DNA of 64,000 bases. It comes from Haematococcus lacustris (lineage: Eukaryota; Chlorophyta; Chlorophyceae; Chlamydomonadales; Haematococcaceae). A program made the position numbers and the translations under genes. The notes under the pieces were generated by a model. That model was not told where the DNA came from. It did no database searches and saw nothing but the letters and a program-made list of their open reading frames with translations. Of the stretch, positions 52,681-61,395 are shown piece after piece. The stretch covers positions 186,001-250,000 of the forward strand of contig JASKMD010000004.1 in the NCBI GenBank assembly GCA_030144725.1. Direction: 5' to 3'. Position 1 is the stretch's first letter; the number at the start of each line of letters is the position of its first letter.

Positions 52681-53655
52681 TCAGCGCATTCGCATAACGC
52701 TGTCGGGAGCATGGCGCTTCGAAGGGGTGAGTGCTGCCACTGCTGGTGCTTGCTGATGTTGCTGTTGCTGATGCTGTGAGATTGCTTCCAAGCACTGGTT
52801 TCTACTCTTTGTATCCTTGGTGGCTAGGTTCAGTCGGACACAAAGCTGCTTGAGGTGATTCAGCGTGATGCCCTTCTGTGGCAAGGCTGGTAGGTGTGGC
52901 TGCTGACGATTGTACACCTGCCTAGCTGTGTCTTCAAGCTGTTGCACTTTGTTGGTGATGTCCGCCAGCCGTTGCTGTCGTGCTGTGCTTTGATCCCTTG
53001 CGCTTGCTGCTGAGCTGTACTCCTCCCTTGTGGGCAACTTCACCGGGAGGGTGATGCGTTGCATAGCTTGCAACACCTTGCGTGCCTGTGATGCCTGCTT
53101 GGCTGTGTGCAAAGGCTTAGACACTGCACCACCCTGAGCACCAGCAGGGCTGGCTGCACCACCCTGAGCACCTCGAGGGCTGGCTGCACCACCCAGGGCA
53201 CCCGCAGGGCTGGCTGCACCTCCCTGGGCACCCGCAGGGCTGGCTGCACCACCCAGGGCACCCGCAGGGCTGGCTGCACCACCCAGGGCACCCGCAGGGC
53301 TGGCTGCACCACCCAGGGCACCCGCAGGGCTGGCTGCACCTCCCTGGGCACCCGCAGGGCTGGCTGCACCACCCAGGGCACCCGCAGGGCTGGCTGCACC
53401 TCCCAGGGCACCCGCAGGGCTGGCTGTACCACCCAGGGCATCATCTGACAGGTAGTCACTTAACCAGCTGTTGGTGTCCTCCACTGTCATCTTGATGCGT
53501 CCTGACACACCCTCCTCTTTCATGCGTGCCACCATGTCATTATTGAGGGGCTTCAATGCTGTCTCGCTTGCTGCATTGGTGATGTGGACTGGCCTGAAGT
53601 AGCGGCTGAGTAGCTGTTCCAATGGCGCTGTGATTATGCCTGTTGCCTCCAGCTC
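52681..53655 (-). CDS. Transposase gene exon 3: minisatellite-encoded linker and SAP-like segment
   Basis: Enters at acceptor TTGCTCAG|GAGCTG (53656/53655) in phase with exon 2 and ends at a stop at 52681-52683. It begins ELEATGIITAPLEQLLSRYF, then ITNAASETALKPLNN, which resembles the hAT C-terminal dimerisation region, then about ten ALGGAASPAG repeats, a helical part, and GITLNHLKQLCVRLNLATKD, a SAP-like helix-turn-helix DNA-binding pattern. It ends in a basic stretch with TPSKRHAP. SAP call tentative. Confidence 0.6.
   Translation of the reverse strand, partial: ELEATGIITAPLEQLLSRYFRPVHITNAASETALKPLNNDMVARMKEEGVSGRIKMTVEDTNSWLSDYLSDDALGGTASPAGALGGAASPAGALGGAASPAGAQGGAASPAGALGGAASPAGALGGAASPAGALGGAASPAGAQGGAASPAGALGGAASPRGAQGGAASPAGAQGGAVSKPLHTAKQASQARKVLQAMQRITLPVKLPTREEYSSAASARDQSTARQQRLADITNKVQQLEDTARQVYNRQQPHLPALPQKGITLNHLKQLCVRLNLATKDTKSRNQCLEAISQHQQQQHQQAPAVAALTPSKRHAPDSVMRMR
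53131..53440 (-). repeat. 30-bp coding minisatellite, about 10 units
   Basis: Unit GCACCACCCAGGGCACCCGC + AGGGCTGGCT on the + strand; on the minus strand it encodes ALGGAASPAG with Q/L and R/A variants. The period is a multiple of three, so the frame of exon 3 is kept whatever the copy number. Confidence 0.95.
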
Positions 53656-53792
53656 CTGAGCAACACAATCAGGAGATCAGGGCCATGTGGACTGTGGCGT
53701 TGCAAAAGCATGCAGTGCATGAACACCATGGTGTTGGCACCATACACAGTGTAGTGCCCTCAATGCCTCATACAACGATGCTTGTTACACAC

Positions 53793-55270
53793 CTGCAGAT
53801 CAGCTTGGAGCTTGAAGAGCTGCAGAGGGTCGTCCTCCATGGCATGGCCAGGTCCAGTGGCTGAGAGATACTGCAACACTCGGCTAGCTCCTCGCTGCCT
53901 GGCTGCTGGAGAAGGGTCGCCAAGGGCGGCGGCCAGGTAGGGAAAGTCCCCCAAGAAGTGCATGCGCTTTGTGTAGTACTCTCCCAACACGCCCACCAAC
54001 TCCAAGACCAGCTCGTCTACCTGCTCTACTGTCACTGGCTCCCCCACTGCACCCCGGCTGTCACCTGGTCCCCATACCATGCTGCAGCCCAAGGAGTAGG
54101 CCTCCCTCAACACCATGCGGGGCTCAACTGTGGCTGCCAGCAGCACACACATGATGTGCTCATGGTGGGTGTGCCAGTGGCACATCCACCTGCTGCTGTT
54201 TGATTGCGCCCACAACTGTTGCTCCTCAAGCACCGCACGGTTAAGAGCTGCCAGCACGGCGCATTGCACCATATGCACAGGCTTCAGCAGCTCAGCAAAT
54301 AGGCACTGGTAGACCTTCTGCTGCCCTGCTATGCTGTCAGCTAGGCAGAGTGGCTGCAACACCTCCAGCATTGGCTGGTAGTACTCTAGGACCCACACAG
54401 CAATGCGGCAGTAGGTGCCCCAGCGGGTGAGGCAGGCCTCCTCTACCTTCCGTGAGCCAGGTGGGGGGTGCTTGCGGAAGACCATGCTGACATGGTCTAG
54501 CAGCCAGCATAGGGCGCTGTTGTGACCCTGGCGCTGCATGTGTGCAGATTTGCCAAAATGCACGCACAGGTGGCGCACCGCGTTATGCAGGATGTGCTCG
54601 TAGCAGTGCACCACGTAGATAGGGTGCTGCTGGTGGCCGGCGCTGATCGCTGCTGCTGACAAGAGCTTCACCACTCCACCTTGCTCTCCCACATTTGCAT
54701 TTGCGCTGTCACACACGGCGAAGAGAACCCTGATCTTTGCTGACCAGTAGCCAGAGTTGCTGAGGCATGTGATCAAGGCTTGGCATTGGCTCTTGGCGTC
54801 ATGCTTAGGCAGGTCAACGCAGCCCACCACACAATGCATCGCTGTGTACTCGCTTGCAGCTGCACCCCGGCTTGAGGTGGAGGAGGGGGGTCCAGCAGCC
54901 CGGGCCGCCGGGCCACCGGCTGTAGGAGTGGAGACCACAGAGGGGACAGTGTTGCTGGGAGGTGGTGGTGGTGCGGAGCGGTGGCCTGGCTGGACATAGT
55001 CCGACAAACGAAGTGGAGGCTTGACAGCTCTGGCCACACGAGACCTGGGTGCTGGGGGTAGGGGTGGGGATGAGGTAGGGGTGAAGGTAGCAGTAGGGTA
55101 GTCCTGGCTCAGGGTTGGGCTTGGAGGTGGTGGTAGGGGTGGAGGTGATGGCGGTGGAGCAAGGGCAGCAGCGGGAAGGCGTTGGAGGCGAGTGAACTGT
55201 GTAAGCACCACCATGTGGTCACCCTTGCTGTCGAATGCAATAGCACCGACACCCACTTCTTCACATTGAC
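53793..55270 (-). CDS. Transposase gene exon 2: hAT-like catalytic core
   Basis: The 53760-55340 frame trimmed to splice sites: acceptor TTCATTGTAG|GTCAATG (55271/55270) and donor CTGCAG|GTGTGT (53793/53792). Candidate RNase H-fold features: AIAFDSKGDHMVVL (first Asp), VLFAVCDSANANVGE (second Asp), VVHCYEHILHNAVRHL (C..H..LN type) and CLTRWGTYCRIAVWVLEYYQPML (TRW). Those are typical of hAT-family transposases. A proline/serine-rich insert (near 54900-55130) sits between the first and second Asp blocks. It would cut and join transposon ends. No internal stop. The superfamily call is from motif pattern only. Confidence 0.6.
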
Positions 55271-55379
55271 CTACAATGAACACAAAAAACGTTTGGTAAG
55301 CTTGCAGCTTGACAGCATGAGATGCAATGTATGTCCTCAATGTATGTTATGAATGATTCATGGATTGATTATAACTCAC

Positions 55380-55690
55380 GGGCTTGGAGCTTGTTAACTG
55401 TCTCGACAATCTTGTCCATGGCTCGCTTGAGCGTCTTGCCAGAAGGCACTCTGTCAATCAGCTCCTGACCAGGCATGAGGTGTAGGCCAAGGGATGAGGT
55501 GATCGCATGCTGCACCTTGTTGAAGGACAGCTGGCAGGCCACAAGCAATTGCAATGCTCGCAGCAGATAGGAGGTCTTGTACGCTGCTGTACCATGCGCA
55601 GCCACCTGTGTGTGGCATAGCTGTACGGTCTGATGCGGGCGGCTGCACGGATGTTCACAGTTGCTGGCGGCAGCCGGGGGCTGCTCTTGC
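55380..55690 (-). CDS. Transposase gene exon 1 (5' end uncertain)
   Basis: Frame 55369-55758 trimmed at donor GCCC|GTGAGT (55380/55379); the intron 55271-55379 is 109 bases and joins in phase (codon C|GT). Encodes AHGTAAYKTSYLLRALQLLVACQ, then SGKTLKRAMDKIVETVNKLQ, like the helical N-terminal part of hAT transposases. A possible acceptor CTGCACAG|GAGC near 55698 suggests further upstream exons, but at 55719 the sequence changes to the duplicated LTR-element segment, so the N-terminus, where a BED-type finger is expected, seems to be lost. Confidence 0.5.
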
Positions 55691-55799
55691 TCCTGTGCAG
55701 TAGCTGTTTGGGCTGTTTGTAGCGCCTGAGGTAGCACAAATACAGCATGACAGCTCACCTAGAAGCCTACCAGCACAAACAATCCGCACAGCCGAACAG

Positions 55800-56090
55800 C
55801 ATGCGCACTCTCTCACAGCCCAGGTTCTGCCTGAGGTAGCGTACACAGCATGGCTGCAAGGCACACAGCCTAGCAACCTACCATTCCATACAAGCCGTTA
55901 GCTTCATTGTTAGCACACAAACAAGCAGCCCAGGCGTCCCCTGAGGTAGCATACACACATCATGGCAGCACAGCACCCTAGCCAGCAGCCTGCCATTACA
56001 ATCAAGTCGTTCGCTGGACAGCCGACGCACAAGCAAGCAACCCAGGTGTCCCCTGAGGTAGCGCACAACGGCACGGGGCAAAGCGATAAT
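55800..56090 (+). repeat. Diverged ~110-bp tandem repeat (copy 1)
   Basis: CAGCCCAGG(N)2-5GCCTGAGGTAGC-type cores recur about every 106-116 bases, followed by CATGGCAGCA and CAGCAGCCTACCA-like words. The same array with more units lies at 58800-59400. Noncoding; part of the LTR element interior. Confidence 0.75.
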
Positions 56091-56893
56091 GCATTTGCCT
56101 AGGGTTGCAGCCTCCTTACTGCTTCTCTCATGTTCACTCATGCATGGGCCACACACAATGCAGTCAGGCACAAATACCCCTTCAATCAATCGGGCACATA
56201 CGCCTAGGCTCTTGAGTTTCGCAGCCTTGCACCTCAAGTGACCTCAAAGTGCACAGTACCAGCGTCTCACCACGGCTGCACTGGCTGGCTAGCATGCCAA
56301 TTACTACAGCAGAGCCGGGGGGGTCAAATATCCCATGCGCACCGACCTGCAACCTTTCCACTCTGGTTAGGGACAAAGCATATGTCTGCTTATATCCCAC
56401 CAACTCTGTTCCAGCACTTTGCAGCCAGCATGGATTGATCACCCATTGCAACCTGCGCTGAACACAGCCACCACTACTTCGTCTGTTACAATGGTTCCTT
56501 CTGTCAGCTACCGCCAGCAAGGAGGAGGAGAGCATGACCAAGATGGGGCACGAGACAAGATTCTGATGCTTCTGTCGATGAGTATGAACACCTCTTTGCA
56601 TGAGGTTTGCATGTAGCTTTGCTTTGCATGGCGCTTAATGCATTTGCGTGTCTGTTGCATGTACCCTGATGCATGACTTGATATGACTGATGTCTACTTC
56701 TTTCTGCGTCTTCCTGCATTTAGCTTTACTTTGCACGGAGCTGAATGCATTTGCTTGTCTGTTGTAGGTAGCTAGCATCATGAATGTTTTTTTTCTGCCT
56801 GTCCTTGCATGCCTGTTATGCCTGTTGTCGCAAGATTCTGACTGATATCAAAACTGCAAGCTCCGGGACGTAGCTTTTCGGAGTGGGGGAGAG

Positions 56894-57259
56894 TGTAACA
56901 GTCCAGACACTCAGCTAGGATGAATGCGATGTTTATTTCATTCCCCATGCAGGTTCTAGTGTGACATTGAAATACTTTGTTTTTAAGCTGAGATCGTTCT
57001 GGATTCGAGGAGAGATGTAAGCAAACACTGCGCTTCTGCTCCAGCGTCCCCGTTACTGAACAAGTCTCTGATTCAACTAGGCTCGCCACTACCAAGAGTA
57101 CGTGTGTAGCCTGCGTTACCATTCGCAGCCACAACACCCAGTAGCTGCTTCTACGTCTGTAGCTGCTTTAGCCGCATAAGCGACAGCGAATCAGCCCAGC
57201 CAGTTCAAAAACCCTAAAGTTGCAGCCATGCATACTGGGTTCCTGGCTGTACTGTAACA
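56894..57259 (+). mobile_element. LTR, 366 bp (5' LTR of the downstream element)
   Basis: Starts TGTAACAGTCCAG, ends TACTGTAACA. Followed after CT by TGGTTTCCCGTATTC, a primer-binding-site-like sequence, and preceded by polypurine GGAGTGGGGGAGAG. Having both a polypurine tract before and a primer site after it, this LTR serves as 3' LTR of one element and 5' LTR of the next. Two base differences from the LTR at 60212. Confidence 0.85.
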
Positions 57260-60211
57260 CTTGGTTTCCCGTATTCGATCATCCCTGTGCAGTGAGCGCA
57301 ATCCCAGAGACCGTCGCTGATCTGGTCCACGAGTTTGAATCTCTGGAAGCGCATCCAGCGAACCCACCTCCAGAACGACCTACTCGAGCGGCCATTTTCT
57401 ACCCAGCTTTCAGTTCGGGTTCGATTCAAGGTCGTGGTACTGGACGGTTGGCCCACCAGTCCGGTCCTTCCCGCGGAAGAGGCAGGAACACACCTGGCAC
57501 TAGCGCCAGAGCTACGCAAACTTCCATTGCTGTACCTGCTGTGCTTGCACTGCTGTTTTGCAGACTTGCCTGACCCGTTCACACGGAGAATGCTAGCTAG
57601 TCCCGTTGCACGGAATTCTGTCTTGTCGAATGCTTGCTTGTATTGCTGTTTTCCCAAACCTGCTTTGCCCGCTTTGCGGAGAATGTTCAGTTACTCCCGC
57701 TTTGCGGAGATGCTAGTCCCGCTAGTGCGGCGATGTCTTGACTGACCTGACTTGCAGCCTGACTTGCACGACTGCAGTGCACCGCAAGTTGTCTTTGCAC
57801 TTGCGATGCTTACCACCATCATCCCCACCACCACCCCAGCTAACGGGAGATTAGTGAGCTTGTTGTCACCAAACATGTAATTCTGCAGCCAAAACTGCAG
57901 CTAGCCTTCCTACCACAGCCTGCTCCAAGCACAGAGTACACATCTGCCAGCTAAGAAGCATGTAACAACACAGGTGCACTCCTGCCCTAAGCATAGATAC
58001 ATTGCACCAACAATAACACATACCTGGCCAACTCTTGCACACCCAGCAAGCAAACACCACCATCAGCCTTTCCTTGCAGAGCACCAGACTGCAAGAGAGA
58101 TGTTTCACTCCAGCCAACCTTACACCAACCTGCTCCTTGCAGAGTCCCAACACAATCAGCCTGCTCAAGCAGAGAACACATAGTGGCACTCCTGCCCTAA
58201 GCAGAGACGCATTGCACCGGCAACAACACATACCTAGACACCTCTTGGCACAGAGCATTCCTTACAGGTAACCACCACCGACATCAGCCTGCTCAAGCAG
58301 AGGCCAGTACCGTGCAGTGCACCACAGCCTGCAGAGGGTCATCACATGCATTTGGCAGTAGCACCCAGCCTACCAGGCATAGTCTCAAGCTGATAGACAC
58401 GACAAGCAGGGCAAAGTGGCATGGGGGCCAGCCCAGTAGTCATATCTTGACGTCTTGACATGCACTCTCAGCTGTCCAGCGTTAAGTGCACCATACGCCA
58501 CACATAGCTGCTTCTGTAGCGCACAGAACTTCTGTCGACATCGCTCTTGTTAGACTCGGTCGACGCACTTGCAGCCCAACCCGCAGCACAAGTGGAACCC
58601 CACAGCGGAGAGCTCTTACGACCTTCCACCCTTCTATGAGGAGACCACGCAGTAAGCTGGCCTAGCACAGCACCTGCAGCACCTGCGACAAAACGCGCAT
58701 CATTGCACTGCCACATCCCGCTTCAGGCGAGACCTCACAGCACAGCTCTAGCTTATCCTGCTGGCTTCAGCCACAGAAACATCACCTACAGCCTACGCTC
58801 CTGCATTCCATGCAGAGCACAACATACATCAAGGCGGCAGAGCTACCCAGCCCAGCAGCCTGCCAGAACAATCAAGCAGCATAGCCGCATGGCATACGCA
58901 AACAGACACTTGCAGCCCAGGTTTAGCCTGAAGTAGCGCACATATACAACATGGCAGCAGAGCTTCCTCGCCCAGCAGCCTACCAGCACAAACAAGCCGC
59001 ATAGCTTCACAGTATGCGCACAAAGTTGCAGCCCAGGTAGCGCCTGAGGTAGCACAAATACAGCATGACAGCTCACCTAGAAGCCTACCAGCACAAACAA
59101 TCCGCACAGCCGAACAGCATGCGCACTCTCTCACAGCCCAGGTTCTGCCTGAGGTAGCGTACACAGCATGGCTGCAAGGCACACAGCCTAGCAACCTACC
59201 ATTCCATACAAGCCGTTAGCTTCATTGTTAGCACACAAACAAGCAGCCCAGGCGTCCCCTGAGGTAGCATACACACATCATGGCAGCACAACACCCTAGC
59301 CAGCAGCCTGCCATTACAATCAAGTCGTTCGCTGGACAGCCGACGCACAAGCAAGCAACCCAGGTGTCCCCTGAGGTAGCGCACAACGGCACGGGGCAAA
59401 GCGATAATGCATTTGCCTAGGGTTGCAGCCTCCTTACTGCTTCTCTCATGTTCACTCATGCATGGGCCACACACAATGCAGTCAGGCACAAATACCCCTT
59501 CAATCAATCGGGCACATACGCCTAGGCTCTTGAGTTTCGCAGCCTTGCACCTCAAGTGACCTCAAAGTGCACAGTACCAGCGTCTCACCACGGCTGCACT
59601 GGCTGGCTAGCATGCCAATTACTACAGCAGAGCCGGGGGGGTCAAATATCCCATGCGCACCGACCTGCAACCTTTCCACTCTGGTTAGGGACAAAGCATA
59701 TGTCTGCTTATATCCCACCAACTCTGTTCCAGCACTTTGCAGCCAGCATGGATTGATCACCCATTGCAACCTGCGCTGAACACAGCCACCACTACTTCGT
59801 CTGTTACAATGGTTCCTTCTGTCAGCTACCGCCAGCAAGGAGGAGGAGAGCATGACCAAGATGGGGCACGAGACAAGATTCTGATGCTTCTGTCGATGAG
59901 TATGAACACCTCTTTGCATGAGGTTTGCATGTAGCTTTGCTTTGCATGGCGCTTAATGCATTTGCGTGTCTGTTGCATGTACCCTGATGCATGACTTGAT
60001 ATGACTGATGTCTACTTCTTTCTGCGTCTTCCTGCATTTAGCTTTACTTTGCACGGAGCTGAATGCATTTGCTTGTCTGTTGTAGGTAGCTAGCATCATG
60101 AATGTTTTTTTTCTGCCTGTCCTTGCATGCCTGTTATGCCTGTTGTCGCAAGATTCTGACTGATATCAAAACTGCAAGCTCCGGGACGTAGCTTTTCGGA
60201 GTGGGGGAGAG
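57260..60211 (+). mobile_element. Internal region of non-autonomous LTR element
   Basis: 2.95 kb between the LTRs: primer-site-like start at 57262, a short frame near 57295-57573 (AIPETVADLVHEFESLEAHP, function unknown, could be a gag remnant), imperfect repeats around CAGCCTGCTC.AAGCA at 57915-58300, the ~110-bp array at 58800-59400, and a polypurine tract just before 60212. No reverse transcriptase, protease or integrase was recognised in any frame. Confidence 0.7.
58800..59400 (+). repeat. Diverged ~110-bp tandem repeat (copy 2)
   Basis: Cores at about 58914, 59030, 59136, 59245 and 59357, spacing 106-116 bases. The last part is shared with 55719-56090 through the larger duplication; a minus-strand frame over it is just a read-through of the repeats. 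Confidence 0.8.
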
Positions 60212-60577
60212 TGTAATAGTCCAGACACTCAGCTAGGATGAATGCGATGTTTATTTCATTCCCCATGCAGGTTCTAGTGTGACATTGAAATACTTTGTTT
60301 TTAAGCTGAGATCGTTCTGGATTCGAGGAGAGATGTAAGCAAACACTGCGCTTCTGCTCCAGCGTCCCCGTTACTGAACAAGTCTCTGATTCAACTAGGC
60401 TCGCCACTACCAAGAGTACGTGTGTAGCCTGCGTTACCATTCGCAGCCACAACACCCAGTAGCTGCTTCTAAGTCTGTAGCTGCTTTAGCCGCATAAGCG
60501 ACAGCGAATCAGCCCAGCCAGTTCAAAAACCCTAAAGTTGCAGCCATGCATACTGGGTTCCTGGCTGTACTGTAACA
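59037..60577 (+). repeat. 1541-bp duplicated LTR-element segment, copy 2
   Basis: Second copy of 55719-57259, ending exactly at the right end of the whole insertion. Confidence 0.93.
60212..60577 (+). mobile_element. LTR, 366 bp (3' LTR)
   Basis: Starts TGTAATAGTCC (one change from TGTAACAG), ends TACTGTAACA and is followed at once by the target duplication ATGTT. Preceded by the polypurine tract GGAGTGGGGGAGAG. Confidence 0.9.
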
Positions 60578-61395
60578 ATGTTGCATACTCCTTACTATGA
60601 TTGATCTGGCGCCTAACAGTGGTTGGCTGGCCCTTGATGATTTGTGATGTTTCATACATGCCAAAGTACTGATTGATGCCGTTATGGAAGACCCAGGAGC
60701 GATGACCCCAACAAGACATGCGTGGCTGGACCAGACTAGACAACTTCAACGCTTGTATCATTCTTGATGACAGCAGCTTTGTCACCACACACGTTGTGCC
60801 TGCCCTGACACCATGCGTGACAGTAGTGGCCAGGCAAGGTCGGTGTTGTTGCTGAACATAAGTTCTGTTGTAGCTGAGGTTGAGGTTCCAGGTGTTGAGG
60901 TTGATGTGGCAGTGGCTGGGAGGTTGCATGGAAAGAACCCTATAAAGATGAGATACGCATTGTGAAGGCACATAGCTCCATGAAGGGCACAATAGCTCGG
61001 CCACAGCGCATGCACCGCCACAGCCTACTGCTGCTGCTAGGGAGCAATGGCTGGCATGATAGTGTGATGGGCGGTGAATAGGAGGTAACACCGAGGGTAG
61101 GATGACTGATCAGTTGCTCTCCATTCCCTTTCACACTTTGTGACCAGCCAGCACAGCTAGGGTTAGGGTTAGGCCAGCACAGCTACTTTGCTGCTACAGT
61201 GCCGTCCCTATGGATGCCTGGTCCATATTACACAATTGCAGCAGCCGCTTCTCAGTCTGCGCAGTATGTCGCATGCTGCCTCATCACCTCCACATTAGCA
61301 TGGCCTGACCTGGTGCAGCCGCACAGGTCCCCAAGCAGCCCGACCACACCTTGCCACTGTGGATGTGCTGCTGAGAGGTGCCTTAGCTACATTGC
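60578..61395 (+). pseudogene. Resumed LRR gene end and 3' flank
   Basis: 60578-60604 completes the interrupted LRR frame (about eight codons then TGA at 60602). Downstream, TTGATCTGGCGCC, TGATGTTTCATACATGCC, GGCTGGGAGGTTGCATGG and GACCAGCCAGCACAGCT align with the 3' flank of the LRR gene ending at 681 or 20801, with additional sequence in this copy. A minus-strand frame (61091 towards 60583; MSCWGHRSWVF..., EYATLLQYS) may be a remnant of an unknown antisense repeat gene; not assigned. The flank ends where the GGGGC array begins, at a place that reads TTGCGGGGTGCC in the paralogue. Confidence 0.65.

Larger units (their letters stand above)
55719..57259 (+). repeat. 1541-bp duplicated LTR-element segment, copy 1
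   Basis: Matches 59037-60577 at offset 3318 with only three differences seen (55973, 56899, 57154). It includes 3'-internal sequence, a polypurine tract GGAGTGGGGGAGAG and a whole LTR. Duplicate 3' ends in series suggest tandem elements sharing a central LTR. Confidence 0.93.
52072..60577. mobile_element. Composite LTR-type insertion, 8.5 kb
   Basis: Flanked by the 5-base target duplication ATGTT (52067-52071 and 60578-60582), and both flanks belong to one LRR gene. The left end starts TGTAACAGTCCAGACACTCA, the same 20 bases that start the LTRs at 56894 and 60212; the right end is a complete LTR ending CTGTAACA. Inside: a foreign segment 52093-55718 with a minus-strand transposase gene, a 3'-internal segment plus LTR (55719-57259), then a full short LTR element (56894-60577). 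The left LTR is therefore truncated after about 21 bases. No gag or RT was recognised, so the LTR part is non-autonomous. Confidence 0.85.

Noticed and set aside
58800..59400. Regular ~110-bp repeats considered as CRISPR-like
   Set aside because: The whole unit is repeated with divergence, there are no short identical repeats with unique spacers, and the context is a eukaryotic retroelement.
60486..61091. 201-codon minus-strand frame as a gene
   Set aside because: Its C-terminal part lies within the LTR, so the frame as a whole is fortuitous; only 60583-61091 could be a remnant of an unknown gene.
61158..61176. Telomere-like TAGGGTTAGGGTTAGG
   Set aside because: Only two to three units and not the TTTTAGGG type expected in chlamydomonadales; chance or a tiny relic.
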